In this document: piece after piece, positions 44,948 to 54,672 of the stretch | How positions within the stretch are numbered: the first letter of the stretch is position 1 | Layout of the letters: every line of letters starts with the position of its first letter | NCBI GenBank assembly: GCA_027451525.1 | Contig: DAIDJF010000003.1 | Location: forward strand, 62,001-126,000 | Direction: 5' to 3' | DNA length: 64,000 bases | Source: Ktedonobacterales bacterium | GTDB taxonomy: Bacteria; Chloroflexota; Ktedonobacteria; Ktedonobacterales; Ktedonobacteraceae | Translations under genes and position numbers: made by a program | The notes under the pieces: model-generated | Told to the model about the DNA's origin: nothing | The model's input: only the letters and a program-made list of their open reading frames with translations | The model's database searches: none

Positions 44948-46204
44948 ATGAAAAAACAGCAGCATTGGTTTGCTCTGCTTCTGCTCGCCTTGCTCTCGCT
45001 CAGTATGCAGAGTTGTCTGGGGTTGGGCAGTAGTAGCAGCAGCAGCAGCAACACAGGAAATTTTAAGACCACGAATACAGGTCCTAGCCAAAAAGGCCTG
45101 GGGGTCAACCAGAGTAGCCAGTTCAAGCTACAGGGCAAGCTCTACTTTACGCAAGGGCATCGCCTGTATGTATTAGATGATACACGCACCCCGCACGCGC
45201 TTACGCCGACGAGTTTGAGCGTCTATGATCCTGCCATCTCGCCCGATGGAAAGTGGATTGCCTTTATTGCACGCTATCCCGATTACTCTGATCTGGACTA
45301 CATGCCAGTTGGTGGCGGACAGATCAATACTATTGTTACGGGTAAAGGCGATTACTATCCTAATCAGAGCGTGGGAGCCAATAACTACTACTGGTTCTCA
45401 CAGCCAACATGGACCCCAGATGGCAAAAACATCACGTTTCTCAGTGATTTGCAAAAACAATACTACTGGAGCAGCTTGGGAGGAGTCTTTAAGAATGCCT
45501 ACTTTGTAGACCTACAAATTTTTTCCTTACCGTTCGGACAAGCAACAATTACCGCAACCCAGGCCATTAACATCGCACAACCTGTCGCGTATGCCGATTT
45601 TGGCGATGGCGGAGACAGCTATCCCAACTATCGTCCGGGCACTACAGGCGAGATTGCCTACAGCCATTTTACCTATGATACCAACGGGACGGATGAGATT
45701 GTCCAGGTCTACCTGGAAAATTCTAATGCCATCGCGCAACATCCAGGACTCTATCATCCTGGTGTCGAGGGTAGCGGACTCGACCCCGCAGTCGCCCTCA
45801 CACCCCACGATACGACACAACAATCAATGGAGCCAGCATTTTCACCTGATGGCAATACATTAGCTTACGTCAAGCGTATTGATGCAACCCACATGGCACT
45901 TTACACAATGCCTGTTCTTAATGGACTGACCGCCGACCCGAATAATCCCGCGATTATAAAACAAGCATTAGTGCCGTTCCAACAATCCTCGCTGATCGTC
46001 GAAGGACAGTATGTCAGTCTGCCGATCTGGTCACCTGATGGGAAACAGATTGCCTACCTCACGTATTCTAATAACGAACTTGATATCTGGCTTGCTGATG
46101 TGACACAAAATCCCAAAACGGGAACGTATACGATGAAGGGATCACCCGTTCAATTGACCGCGGGCGGCGTCGATGGCGATTCGCGGCTTTTCTGGACAGC
46201 TTGA
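44948..46204 (+). CDS. Predicted lipoprotein with TolB-like (PD40) beta-propeller
   Basis: A 418-residue protein starting MKKQQHWFALLLLALLSLS with lipobox SMQSC, so it should be anchored outside the membrane. A Ser-rich linker follows. Four PD40 repeats are visible: ISPDGKWIAFIAR, WTPDGKNITFLSD, FSPDGNTLAYVKR and WSPDGKQIAYLTY. The longer frame opening at 44870 lies inside the LCP gene, and the lipoprotein signal fixes the ATG at 44948. It is probably translated by coupling to the LCP gene. A scaffold or wall-binding role beside the LCP ligase is plausible (inference). Confidence 0.85.
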   Translation: MKKQQHWFALLLLALLSLSMQSCLGLGSSSSSSSNTGNFKTTNTGPSQKGLGVNQSSQFKLQGKLYFTQGHRLYVLDDTRTPHALTPTSLSVYDPAISPDGKWIAFIARYPDYSDLDYMPVGGGQINTIVTGKGDYYPNQSVGANNYYWFSQPTWTPDGKNITFLSDLQKQYYWSSLGGVFKNAYFVDLQIFSLPFGQATITATQAINIAQPVAYADFGDGGDSYPNYRPGTTGEIAYSHFTYDTNGTDEIVQVYLENSNAIAQHPGLYHPGVEGSGLDPAVALTPHDTTQQSMEPAFSPDGNTLAYVKRIDATHMALYTMPVLNGLTADPNNPAIIKQALVPFQQSSLIVEGQYVSLPIWSPDGKQIAYLTYSNNELDIWLADVTQNPKTGTYTMKGSPVQLTAGGVDGDSRLFWTA

Positions 46205-46258
46205 TTGCAGAAGTCATGCTTTTCTGGACTGTCTTTCAGAATGATGGTATACTACACG

Positions 46259-46286
46259 TTGACATTCTCTGTCATTGTGGTATATT
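46259..46286 (+). promoter_or_regulatory. Promoter of the kinase-ridA-dnaA group
   Basis: TTGACA (46259-46264) and TATATT (46281-46286) with a 16-base spacer. Predicted start near 46293, 18 bases before the TTG start codon of the kinase. Confidence 0.65.
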
Positions 46287-46310
46287 CGCCCTGGCCGCTC
46301 GAGGTGGAAC

Positions 46311-47324
46311 TTGAACCAGTTTGAAGGTACTCTGATCGCTGGACGGTATGAAATCCGTGAGCATATCGCTACGGGTGGCATGGCAAGCGTGTTCAAAACC
46401 TGGGACCATCGCACTGAACGCTTTGTGGCTATCAAGGTGTTGCGTTCCCTGGATAAGAGCGACTTGCGAGCCGTCGAGCGTTTCCGGCGCGAAGCGCGTG
46501 CTGCTGCAGCCCTCGCGCATCCTAATGCCGTGACCATCTATGATTTTGTTGAGGAGAAGGGCCAGTACTTCCTCGTCATGGAGTACATTCAAGGTCCAAC
46601 ATTAAAGCAGCTTATCGGGCAGCGTCGTCAGCTTCAGGCTCGTGAAACGCTGGAGATCACCTTGCAGGTCTGTTCTGTGCTACAAGTAGCGCATGCACGT
46701 GGTTTCATTCACCGTGACATTAAGCCGCAGAACATCATGCTGGCCTGGAATAGTGCTTTGGTCGCAGGCCCTCTTGCTGAAAATACGCCTCTCGTCAAAT
46801 TGACCGATTTTGGCATCGTGCGCGTTGTCGAGGATGCCGGTCTGACGAATAGTGGCATCGTGCTTGGTACAGCCGATTATCTCTCACCAGAGCAGGCACG
46901 CGGGGAGACGCTGACACCTTCATCAGACCTCTATTCGCTCGGTGTGGTCATGTTCGAGATGCTGGCTGGTCGCCCGCCTTTTGTGGGGCCTACCGCTGTC
47001 TCGATTGCGATGCAGCATGCCACCGCCAGTCCGCCGCCTTTGCGCCAGTTTAATCCTACGGTTCCCGCTGTCGTTGAACAGCTTGTCTTGCGCATGTTGG
47101 AGAAAGAGCCAGAAGACCGCTTCCGTTCAGCAGCGGAAATGCAACAGGCTCTGCGGTATTGTATGTGGGAGATCACGCAGGGACAACGGCCTCCGACTCA
47201 GACAGGTCAGCCGGGCGTACCGCCTAGCCCGTTGCCGGGTTCACAGCAACGCTCGTCATTCTATACATCAGGCTCAGATGGACAGGGCAATACCCCGCCA
47301 CTGCGACGACCTTTTTCGTCTTAA
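46311..47324 (+). CDS. Soluble Ser/Thr protein kinase (337 aa)
   Basis: The frame opens at a TTG (46275), but that lies in the promoter; the TTG at 46311, four bases after GAGGTG, is the likely start (MNQFEGTLIAGRYEIREH). The kinase domain fills residues about 10-275: IATGGMASV, K42 (VAIK), catalytic D136 in HRDIKPQN, N141, DFGIVRVVED, TADYLSPEQARGE. A Pro/Gly/Ser-rich tail of about 55 residues ends it. No membrane helix, sensor domain or PASTA repeat is present, unlike the other two kinases here. It is followed by ridA (77 bases) and dnaA, so a link to replication control is possible but unproven. Confidence 0.87.
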   Translation: MNQFEGTLIAGRYEIREHIATGGMASVFKTWDHRTERFVAIKVLRSLDKSDLRAVERFRREARAAAALAHPNAVTIYDFVEEKGQYFLVMEYIQGPTLKQLIGQRRQLQARETLEITLQVCSVLQVAHARGFIHRDIKPQNIMLAWNSALVAGPLAENTPLVKLTDFGIVRVVEDAGLTNSGIVLGTADYLSPEQARGETLTPSSDLYSLGVVMFEMLAGRPPFVGPTAVSIAMQHATASPPPLRQFNPTVPAVVEQLVLRMLEKEPEDRFRSAAEMQQALRYCMWEITQGQRPPTQTGQPGVPPSPLPGSQQRSSFYTSGSDGQGNTPPLRRPFSS

Positions 47325-47401
47325 TACTTTCGGCCTTATTCGTTATGTATTGTGGACCGGGTAGGGTATACCTACCCATATTCTTTATGGACAACAAGAT
47401 T

Positions 47402-47788
47402 ATGGAACGTACACGTATTCAAACAGAACAGGCTCCAGCTGCAATTGGCCCCTATAGCCAGGCGATTCGCACCGGGCAATTCGTCTTTGCTTCTGGTCAG
47501 GTGGCTCTTGACCCCGCCAGTGGCGAACTTATAGGCAGCGATGTGCAGACACAGACCCACCGTGCCTTGCAAAACTTGCAGGCCGTCTTAAAAAGCGCGG
47601 GAGCCTCACTCAATAGCGTTGTCAAAACAACCGTATTCCTCTCAACGATGAGCGATTTCCAGGCAATGAATGCCGTTTACGCAACCTATTTTCAGGGCAC
47701 TGCCCCAGCACGCTCCACCATCGCCGTTGCCGAATTGCCACGCAAAGCATTGGTTGAAATCGAGTGTGTTGCTCTCGTTGAAGAATAG
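47402..47788 (+). CDS. ridA: RidA family imine deaminase
   Basis: RidA hydrolyses reactive enamines/imines made by PLP enzymes such as threonine dehydratase. The ATG at 47402 gives a 128-residue protein of normal length beginning [20 protein letters not shown]. It has [37 protein letters not shown], and the catalytic arginine in [20 protein letters not shown]. In-frame ATGs at 47387 and 47345 lack better ribosome sites. ilvA, a source of its substrate, is elsewhere in the window. The dnaA GTG follows 19 bases after its stop. Confidence 0.9.
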   Translation: MERTRIQTEQAPAAIGPYSQAIRTGQFVFASGQVALDPASGELIGSDVQTQTHRALQNLQAVLKSAGASLNSVVKTTVFLSTMSDFQAMNAVYATYFQGTAPARSTIAVAELPRKALVEIECVALVEE

Positions 47789-47807
47789 CTACACGGGGGA
47801 TTTGCCA

Positions 47808-49370
47808 GTGAATACAGCAACCATCTGGCGTGCAGCTCTTGAGCGTCTTGAGCAGGGGCCAATTGATGCCGTGTGTAAAACGTGGCTGCGAGAAGCTCAG
47901 TTATCCTCCTCTGCATCATCAGCAGATGCACAGGAGCAGGAAGCTGCATTCATTCTCCAGGTTTCAAGTGACCAGGCTCGCGATATGCTGCACACGCGCT
48001 GGCGCACCCTACTTGAAGAAACACTTATCGACATTGTTGGCTTGCCGATCACGCTCATCATCACGCACCCGTCCATGGAAGACGTGAACGGCAGGGCGCG
48101 TTCGTTCGCGTCCGACTCCGCGCGTCCATCATCCGAGAGTACTACACGCTCTCAACGTACACAAGAGCCGCCTACATATTCTAGTTTCGCCTCCGATGCC
48201 TATGAGGTCGGGCCGCGCTCAACGCAAACACGCTCTGGCTCCGCCTCCTTCTCAACAGAGGGACGCTACACAGGTGGCTTCGGCTCTAGTGAAGCGGGGA
48301 ATGAACTACTGGAAGAATGGGATAACGAGCAACGCGCAAATATCCTGGCGCACAATCGCCTGAATTCACGCTATACCTTCGACGCCTTTATTGTCGGCAA
48401 TAGCAATCGCCTTGCCCATGCCGCATCACTCGCCGTCGCTGAGGCACCTGGTGAGTCTTATAATCCGCTATTTCTCTATGGAGGCGTCGGTCTGGGCAAA
48501 ACGCATTTACTCCACGCTATCGGGCATCAAGGCGTCCTGACAGGCTTTGAGGTGCTGTATGTCTCCTCTGAACAATTTACCAATGAGATTGTCAATGCCA
48601 TTCGCTATCGCACAACCGAGGAATTCCGTGCGAAGTATCGCTCGGTCGATATTCTTCTCGTTGACGATATTCAATTTATCGCCGGTAAAGAGTCCACAGA
48701 GGAAGAATTTTTCCATACCTTTAATAGTCTGTACGAGATGAGCAAGCAGATTGTGATTTGTAGTGATCGTCCGCCAAAGGCCATCGTAAGCCTGGAGGAA
48801 CGCCTGCGCTCACGTTTCGAGTGGGGTCTGATTGCCGATATTCAGCCCCCTGACCTGGAGACTCGCATGGCTATTTTGCGCGTCAAGGCCGATCTGCTCC
48901 ACTATCGCGTGCCCGACGATATCATCGCCTACATAGCCAGCCGCGTGCAAACGAACATTCGCGAACTGGAAGGTTGTCTCAATCGCTTAATGGCCTATCA
49001 ACAACTCCATCGTACAGAGCTGACAATGGAAGTTGCACGGGCCGCGATGTCCTCGCTGGGCAATGACGTGCGCGAGTCACATCTTACCAGTCGCCAGATT
49101 GCGCAGGCCGTAGCTGAGTATTACCACGTTTCGCTTGAAGCTATGTGTGGCAAGCAACGCGATAAATATATCGTGATGCCGCGCCAGATTGCTATGTATC
49201 TGATTCGTCAAGAGACACAGGCATCGCTGCTAGAAATTGGACAGCTCTTCGGTGGACGTGACCATAGCACTGTCCTGCATGCGTACGAGAAAATTGATCG
49301 CAGCATCAACCTGGACCCTGCCTTGCGACGCGAGATCATCGCCATTCGTGAGCAGCTACTCCATGAATAA
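47808..49370 (+). CDS. dnaA: Chromosomal replication initiator DnaA
   Basis: DnaA binds origin boxes and opens the replication origin. The GTG at 47808 follows GGGGGA by 7 bases; the longer frame from 47670 overlaps ridA. Domain I is residues 1-88, a long disordered linker rich in S/T/R runs 90-175, and AAA+ domain III begins at 180 with Walker [10 protein letters not shown] (225-233) and Walker B LLVDDIQF. Domain IV ends with the signature [15 protein letters not shown]. At 520 residues it is complete. No dnaN, rpmH or cluster of DnaA boxes adjoins it, which is unusual; it could be a second dnaA or the relocated single one. Confidence 0.93.
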   Translation: MNTATIWRAALERLEQGPIDAVCKTWLREAQLSSSASSADAQEQEAAFILQVSSDQARDMLHTRWRTLLEETLIDIVGLPITLIITHPSMEDVNGRARSFASDSARPSSESTTRSQRTQEPPTYSSFASDAYEVGPRSTQTRSGSASFSTEGRYTGGFGSSEAGNELLEEWDNEQRANILAHNRLNSRYTFDAFIVGNSNRLAHAASLAVAEAPGESYNPLFLYGGVGLGKTHLLHAIGHQGVLTGFEVLYVSSEQFTNEIVNAIRYRTTEEFRAKYRSVDILLVDDIQFIAGKESTEEEFFHTFNSLYEMSKQIVICSDRPPKAIVSLEERLRSRFEWGLIADIQPPDLETRMAILRVKADLLHYRVPDDIIAYIASRVQTNIRELEGCLNRLMAYQQLHRTELTMEVARAAMSSLGNDVRESHLTSRQIAQAVAEYYHVSLEAMCGKQRDKYIVMPRQIAMYLIRQETQASLLEIGQLFGGRDHSTVLHAYEKIDRSINLDPALRREIIAIREQLLHE

Positions 49371-49390
49371 ATAAGGATGAATCAGGCATT

Positions 49391-50188
49391 ATGCTACCAC
49401 CCTACACAACGTTTTTGATTGATCTGGATGGCGTTATCTATCGCGGGGAGGGACTGTTGCCAGGGGCGCAACAGTTTGTCTCCTGGCTCGACGCTACCCA
49501 CAAGAAATATCTCTTTCTCACCAACAACTCGTTTGCCAGCGAGTCGCAGGTGATCGCCAAACTGGCACGTCTCGGCATTCAGACTGATGGCTCACATGTT
49601 CTGGGGGCTGGTCAGGCAGCAGTCCAGAATATGGCCCGCCGTTTCCCGAATGGTATTATCTATGTCATTGGCGAGCAACCCCTACGCGAGATGGTCGAGG
49701 CACACGGCCTGCACGTCGCAACGATTGATACGCCAACAGACTCAATCAATGTGGTCTTTGTCGGCCTTGATCGCACCTTTGATTATCAAAAAATGACGAA
49801 AGCCGTTGCCGCTGTACGCGCAGGAGCAACCTTCATAGCCATTAACCGCGATCCCCTGCTCCCCATCGAGGGTGCGCTGGTTCCTGGCTGTGGAGCAATG
49901 GTTGCATCTATAGAAGCAAGTAGCGGCGTCCATCCCGAAGTAGTTGGCAAGCCGCAACCAACTTTACTCTATGAGGCAATGAAATTTCTTGGGAGCACAG
50001 CGGAGGAGACAGTGATGATTGGCGATGGCCTTGATACCGATATTGCAGGAGGGCGTGCCGCAGGAACACACACGCTGTTCGTCCTCTCTGGCAAGGACTC
50101 ACGCGCCGACCTCACGACCTCTCCGTTTCAGCCTGAGCTGGTCTATGAGAATCTCGCAGCGGTTGTGACTGACCTTCCCACGCATTAA
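49391..50188 (+). CDS. HAD-IIA family phosphatase (NagD-like)
   Basis: A 265-residue hydrolase with the HAD aspartates in LIDLDGVIYRG (D11 and D13), the sugar-phosphatase cap typical of subclass IIA, LTNNSFAS (motif II), GKPQPTLLYEAMKFL (motif III lysine) and MIGDGLDTDIAGGRAAG (motif IV). It starts 20 bases after dnaA and is probably co-transcribed. The substrate is uncertain; relatives act on nucleotides, p-nitrophenyl phosphate or phosphoglycolate. Confidence 0.9.
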   Translation: MLPPYTTFLIDLDGVIYRGEGLLPGAQQFVSWLDATHKKYLFLTNNSFASESQVIAKLARLGIQTDGSHVLGAGQAAVQNMARRFPNGIIYVIGEQPLREMVEAHGLHVATIDTPTDSINVVFVGLDRTFDYQKMTKAVAAVRAGATFIAINRDPLLPIEGALVPGCGAMVASIEASSGVHPEVVGKPQPTLLYEAMKFLGSTAEETVMIGDGLDTDIAGGRAAGTHTLFVLSGKDSRADLTTSPFQPELVYENLAAVVTDLPTH

Positions 50189-50224
50189 AGATGGGCAATG
50201 CCGCATATTCGTCTGCGGGTGAGC

Positions 50225-50253
50225 TTGCATTCACAACATTTGCTTGCTATACT
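50225..50253 (+). promoter_or_regulatory. Promoter of the SprT-like protease gene
   Basis: TTGCAT (50225-50230) and TATACT (50248-50253) with a 17-base spacer. A leader of about 80 bases follows. Confidence 0.55.
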
Positions 50254-50285
50254 GATATTACGGTAAGCATAGAAAAAGAGACGCG

Positions 50286-50319
50286 AAGAGAGAGAAGTAC
50301 ACAATAACATCTCTCTCTT
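50286..50319 (+). terminator. Hairpin with short U-run in the SprT leader
   Basis: AAGAGAGAGA (50286-50295) pairs with TCTCTCTCTT (50310-50319), followed by TT to give a four-T run. It lies between the promoter and the start codon, so it could act as an attenuator. Confidence 0.35.
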
Positions 50320-50339
50320 TTGATTAGAGAAAGACGGGC

Positions 50340-51008
50340 ATGACAATCGCGCGTAAGTCGGTAAAACCTCCTATACCACTTTTACCACCACTTCAAACTG
50401 GCCCATTGCTCAGTGGAGAGCAAGAGATACTGCGTCACTGGCTGATGCACTACTGGCAGAAACTGGCTCTCCCAATACAGGAACTACCTCTCCTGGCAAT
50501 CACGCAAGATCGCCAGGAATATATGCGCTGGACAGGGAAACGTCTCCATACCATGGTCCTTGGCTGCTACTGCTATATCCCGGCTTCGATTGCCGCCGGG
50601 CGCGGACGCGGCGCACAGGGACAGCATCGCCATCTGATTTTCATTGAACCAGATATGCAGCCACGCTCTATCGAGGTCACTATCGCGCATGAACTCATTC
50701 ATCTCGCAGACCGCATTCATGGAACGCCGCGCCGCCATCGCCATCATGGCTACGACGCTATCGCCCTCGATGAAGCAGCGGTGACAGGTTACCCTTTGGA
50801 AGATTTACAAGCTCTCTTACACGAGGAGAGTACGCGCCGTGAGCAGATTCGGCGACAACGTCGCCCTATCCGTTACCTCTATCAGTGCCCCTCGTGCGGC
50901 AAAACCTATCCGCGCACACGCAAATATTCGCAAGCCGTCTCTTGCAGCAGTTGTGATAAACGCTACAATCCACAATTCCGCCTGCTCCTGTCGTCCCAAA
51001 CGCCATAA
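50340..51008 (+). CDS. SprT-like zinc metalloprotease domain protein (222 aa)
   Basis: The zinc protease motif HELIH is at residues 117-121, with further histidines in RRHRHHGYD (about 131-138) that could give the third ligand. The C-terminus is a zinc ribbon (C183, C186, C202, C205; YQCPSCGKTYP and SCSSCDKRY) as in SprT proteins. Eukaryotic relatives (Spartan) cleave DNA-protein crosslinks; bacterial SprT function is less clear. The preceding part contains IFIEPDMQPRSIEVTIA, as in the family. The promoter and hairpin upstream suggest its own regulation. Confidence 0.75.
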   Translation: MTIARKSVKPPIPLLPPLQTGPLLSGEQEILRHWLMHYWQKLALPIQELPLLAITQDRQEYMRWTGKRLHTMVLGCYCYIPASIAAGRGRGAQGQHRHLIFIEPDMQPRSIEVTIAHELIHLADRIHGTPRRHRHHGYDAIALDEAAVTGYPLEDLQALLHEESTRREQIRRQRRPIRYLYQCPSCGKTYPRTRKYSQAVSCSSCDKRYNPQFRLLLSSQTP

Positions 51009-51092
51009 GCAAGAGAAAAACGCATTGGCTTCTTGCGCCACGTCTCCCGTGGATACATTTCTACATGTTGTGGTGGCAACTATTGTCGCTTC

Positions 51093-51635
51093 TTACAGAG
51101 TGCTCAGATCGCGTTGCAGTTCATCCATCCAGGTGAGCAGGGAGCGCGTCTGGTGAATGCGGCTACTCAGTACCACGTGTTCGAGAAACGTCTCATCCTC
51201 ATACGCGGTTCCACGTTGCGCGCGCTCCTCAAGATGGTGCAGAAATCGCTGACAGGCGTGAATCTGTTCCTCGACGAGACCCTGCATACGTTGTGGTTGC
51301 AGACGTTGCATAAAATACAATTTGATGAGGAAAAGAATACGGATATCGCGCGGTTTCTCGACAGGTTGCATAAGCCATACCTGAAAGGCTGCCTGCCCTT
51401 CATCGGTGAGATGAAAGATTTTGCGCGGTGGACGCATATTCTGTATCTCGATGTCAGGCACGATGTAGCCAAGGCGTTCCAATTTCTTGAGGAAGGCATA
51501 CATCTGGCTCATCTCCAAATGAATAATCTCGCCAAGCATGCTACCCTCGATATGCTGAAAAAGCTCATAGCCATGCATAGGACGCTCTTTAAGCAGACCC
51601 AGAATGACATACTCTGCGGGTTCACTAATCTGCAT
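51093..51635 (-). CDS. PadR family transcriptional regulator
   Basis: A 180-residue winged-helix protein: EYVILGLLKERPMHGYELFQ is the PadR hallmark, with the wing ending RPPRKIFHLTDEGQAAFQ. The C-terminal half is the helical dimer domain typical of longer PadR/Vir proteins. PadR proteins usually repress a neighbouring transport or stress gene. It lies 39 bases downstream of meaB on the same strand and may be the last gene of that operon. Confidence 0.88.
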   Translation of the reverse strand: MQISEPAEYVILGLLKERPMHGYELFQHIEGSMLGEIIHLEMSQMYAFLKKLERLGYIVPDIEIQNMRPPRKIFHLTDEGQAAFQVWLMQPVEKPRDIRILFLIKLYFMQRLQPQRMQGLVEEQIHACQRFLHHLEERAQRGTAYEDETFLEHVVLSSRIHQTRSLLTWMDELQRDLSTL

Positions 51636-51674
51636 CGCGCTCTATCCTCAGCTCCGACAAATTTGCTCAAGCCC

Positions 51675-52637
51675 TCATTTATCAGATGGGCGGTGTAATC
51701 CTATACGCTCCAGAAGTTCCTGCGCGACACTATAGGGATTGCGTTGCCGCGCCGTAACCTCCTCAATCAGCGCATTCCACTCCTCTTCGCTCACCTGCGC
51801 CTTGAGCGCGTTGCTCACGCCATGCAGGATGAGCGTCTGTATCTCACTGCGCACCTGTCGCTGGGCACGCTGAGCCAGCATACCACTCTCTCGCAGATAA
51901 TTGCCGTGCTGCTGAATAGCATCGGCGAGCTGATTAAGCCCCTGCGCTTTGAGAGCCGAGGTTTTGATAATCGGAATGCGCCATTGGGCCTGACGACGAT
52001 TCTGGTCCAGACTCAGCAACATCGCCAGTTCTGCCACCGTCTGGTCCGCGCCCGGTCTATCCATTTTGCTCACAACGAAAATATCAGCAATTTCCAGAAT
52101 GCCAGCCTTGATCGCCTGCACCTCATCACCCATCCCAGGGGCACACACCACCAGCACAGTTTGCGCGGTCCGCATCACCTCTACCTCAGCTTGCCCTGTG
52201 CCGACGGTCTCGATGATGATGGGATCATAGCTCGCAGCATCCATCGCCCGCACAACGTCGCGCGTTGAAGCGGCAAGACCGCCCAGACTACCACGACTCG
52301 CCATACTACGAATAAACACGTTGGGATCACCCGCCAGTTCCATCATACGGATACGGTCGCCCAAAATAGCACCGCCAGTAAAAGGACTGGTTGGGTCTAC
52401 GGCAATCACGCCCACTTTGTGCTCACGCTTGCGCAACTCACGGACTAACTGTGTGACAAGCGTGCTTTTTCCCGCTCCGGGCGAGCCTGTAACACCGATA
52501 ATATGGGCTTTGCCGGCATGCTGATGCAGTTCCGCGAGATAATGCTGGACCTGTGGCGTTTCGCTTTCGATCAGCGTCACCATACGCGCGAGAGCACGGC
52601 GATCTCCATTGAGAAGACGTTCAACGATATTTTGCAA
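51675..52637 (-). CDS. meaB: MeaB/ArgK-type GTPase of B12-dependent mutases
   Basis: MeaB is the G-protein chaperone that protects and reloads adenosylcobalamin in methylmalonyl-CoA mutase. Walker A is GSPGAGKST, followed by DPTSPFTGGAILGDRIRM and TVGTGQAEVEV. The guanine-recognition motif is VSKMDRPGAD, a slight variant of NKxD. The likely start is TTG at 52637, ten bases after GAGGTG. Length 320 residues. It follows the B12-binding subunit gene by only 6 bases, so they form a unit. Confidence 0.9.
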   Translation of the reverse strand: MQNIVERLLNGDRRALARMVTLIESETPQVQHYLAELHQHAGKAHIIGVTGSPGAGKSTLVTQLVRELRKREHKVGVIAVDPTSPFTGGAILGDRIRMMELAGDPNVFIRSMASRGSLGGLAASTRDVVRAMDAASYDPIIIETVGTGQAEVEVMRTAQTVLVVCAPGMGDEVQAIKAGILEIADIFVVSKMDRPGADQTVAELAMLLSLDQNRRQAQWRIPIIKTSALKAQGLNQLADAIQQHGNYLRESGMLAQRAQRQVRSEIQTLILHGVSNALKAQVSEEEWNALIEEVTARQRNPYSVAQELLERIGLHRPSDK

Positions 52638-52643
52638 GGGCCA

Positions 52644-53066
52644 CTACACCTCGACGGTCAGGCGGTCTGCCTGGATATTCTCACGCACAAATTTAATGAT
52701 CTCATCAGTCGAGGTCCCAGGACCAAAACAGCCTTGAATTCCCATCGCTTTAATAGCGGGAATATCCTCATCAGGCAAAATGCCGCCAGCCGCAACAAGC
52801 ACATCCGTAACGCCATTCTGCTTGAGTAGCTCCATAACACGCGGAAAAATTGCCATATGCGCACCAGAAAGAATGCTCATAAGTAGCGCGTCAACATCCT
52901 CCTGGATTGCTGTTTCTACAATCATCTCTGGTGTCTGCCGGATGCCCGTGTAGATCACCTCCATGCCTGCATCACGCAAAGCACGTGCGATAACCTTTGC
53001 ACCACGATCATGCCCATCCAAACCAGGTTTCGCGACCAACACGCGAATTGGGCGAGTATCAGCCAT
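52644..53066 (-). CDS. Cobalamin-binding C-terminal subunit of methylmalonyl-CoA-type mutase
   Basis: A 140-residue B12-binding protein with the base-off/His-on motif LDGHDRGAK (D-x-H-x-x-G), then MSILSGAHM and [14 protein letters not shown]. It lacks the large TIM-barrel mutase domain, so it is the small subunit of a split mutase (methylmalonyl-CoA, isobutyryl-CoA or related). The large subunit is not in the window. Its ATG lies inside the last codons of the DNA methyltransferase (8-base overlap), and meaB follows. Confidence 0.9.
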   Translation of the reverse strand: MADTRPIRVLVAKPGLDGHDRGAKVIARALRDAGMEVIYTGIRQTPEMIVETAIQEDVDALLMSILSGAHMAIFPRVMELLKQNGVTDVLVAAGGILPDEDIPAIKAMGIQGCFGPGTSTDEIIKFVRENIQADRLTVEV

Positions 53067-54672
53067 AAAAAATGACTCCTTTGTCTATAGCCAAAAAAGC
53101 CGAACGGTAGAGGTTAGCAATAGCAAGCTCCTGTTCGGTCAGAAGTTTTTCGGTTCGTTGTTTCAATTCTACAACGGGTAAAGGTATGCTGCAAGCCTCG
53201 CACAGAAGTTTTGCACGCTCGATAATCGCAAGCCGCTCAGCCTCTGCCTCTGCGCGATAGAGCGGAACAGGGAGAGACGCCAATACATGCTGCTCAATTT
53301 GCGGTTGCACCCATTTATATGCCGTATAGAGTGTATAGACATATTCTCGTAATACGCGCGCGTTGAGCAGGGCCAGCAAGAAATACAGATCATCTAATTC
53401 CATCTCAGAGTGTGTGTGTGGCGTGAGCAGATAGAGTGTTTGTAAGGCAACCTGTCCATACAGATCAAGTGCCGCTTGCAGATAGGGCGTACTCTTCACC
53501 ACCAACAACTTCGGGGCGAGATAGTGAGCAAGCGGTTTTGCGACATGCTCATGGGCAATCCAATAACGGCCCAGCGGAGCAGCATATGGACGAACATCAC
53601 TCCCCCCTCGCAGCACAGGATAGTACACACCAGTTTCTGATGGCGTTACGCTATGCAGATAAACACTACTTTTACCAAGCTCTTCGCCGCGCTGGATATG
53701 GACGAAATCGCGCAGAGGCGCGAAAATTCGTTCCTCTTGCTGTTTTACAGTTGCCTTGCCATACATACAAGTATGTAGCGCAACCACTAACGATTGCTGA
53801 TCATAGCGACCTAGCAGATAGCGCATTTGGGCCTGTGGCTGAGCCTGCAAAAGATACTGCGTGACCTGCTGTTGCGGCTCAGCCATTACCGTCTCCGGCT
53901 GCCAGCGTTCACGCTTCCAGAGGACCTGATGCGTACTCGATGGCGGGCATTTTTGCGCAATCACGACCACGGCCCCTACATGAGCAGCAAAGAGATGCGC
54001 GAAATGCCAGAGATGATGTATCGTTGTCTGTGTCAGCAAATGCTGCCGCTCTTTTGCAGCATTTGTGCGTGCAAGCAGCGCGTCAGGCAGAACCAGCGCA
54101 ATCCACCCGCCTGGTCGCACAATCTGTAAAGCCAGTTCCAGAAACAGCAGGTAGCTATCTGTTTGTCCATGCTGCCAGATGGAGCGATAAGCATACAGAT
54201 CAGTATTTTTTGTTGCCAGATAGGGCGGATTGGCGAGAAATAGATCAACGTTGGCACACTGTTGCCAGGGCAAGCTCAACCCATCAGCCTGATGAATATG
54301 CAGCGCAGGTACGGCGTTTGAGTAGAGCATATTCGTTACCGCGCGTAGCTCCATCTCCGCTAAAAAACATGCTACCGGGTCGGGATCAAAACCCCAAAGA
54401 TTGCGCTGCATCTGCGCAAAAATCGCTTTTGGGGCCAGTTGACGCTGCATACCAGCCACAACGATGCGCTGCGCCGCACCCACGAGAAAATTGCCACTGC
54501 CACACGCGGGATCCAGTACGCGCAACCCGCTGAGGTCATGAGAGGGAGCATAACCACAAGCATCCAGAATGCGCTCAACGAGCAGCGGCGGCGTCGAGAA
54601 ATGACCGCGCATCTTGCGCTCGTGGGGCGTCAAACTATTTTCATACCAGCTTTGCACATTTTTGCTGCTCAT
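53059..54672 (-). CDS. N6-adenine DNA methyltransferase (537 aa)
   Basis: A class I methyltransferase with motif [10 protein letters not shown] (54-62) and catalytic motif IV NPPY (148-151), order gamma (SAM motif before catalytic), as in TaqI-like and type IIG/type I HsdM enzymes. The C-terminal part (residues about 310-500) has a TaqI-type recognition-domain pattern with [13 protein letters not shown] and [19 protein letters not shown]. No nuclease domain or partner restriction gene is nearby. Its ATG overlaps the rnc stop in an ATGA, and its end overlaps the B12 subunit start. Probably a solitary methyltransferase, embedded in a housekeeping operon. Confidence 0.85.
   Translation of the reverse strand: MSSKNVQSWYENSLTPHERKMRGHFSTPPLLVERILDACGYAPSHDLSGLRVLDPACGSGNFLVGAAQRIVVAGMQRQLAPKAIFAQMQRNLWGFDPDPVACFLAEMELRAVTNMLYSNAVPALHIHQADGLSLPWQQCANVDLFLANPPYLATKNTDLYAYRSIWQHGQTDSYLLFLELALQIVRPGGWIALVLPDALLARTNAAKERQHLLTQTTIHHLWHFAHLFAAHVGAVVVIAQKCPPSSTHQVLWKRERWQPETVMAEPQQQVTQYLLQAQPQAQMRYLLGRYDQQSLVVALHTCMYGKATVKQQEERIFAPLRDFVHIQRGEELGKSSVYLHSVTPSETGVYYPVLRGGSDVRPYAAPLGRYWIAHEHVAKPLAHYLAPKLLVVKSTPYLQAALDLYGQVALQTLYLLTPHTHSEMELDDLYFLLALLNARVLREYVYTLYTAYKWVQPQIEQHVLASLPVPLYRAEAEAERLAIIERAKLLCEACSIPLPVVELKQRTEKLLTEQELAIANLYRSAFLAIDKGVIFYG

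Noticed and set aside
51033-51698. 221-codon plus-strand ORF opposite padR
   Set aside because: PadR on the minus strand has a clear family pattern; the opposite frame is a shadow.
53059-54672. Restriction-modification or BREX-type defence island around the DNA methyltransferase
   Set aside because: No nuclease, specificity or other defence gene is adjacent; all neighbours are housekeeping genes.
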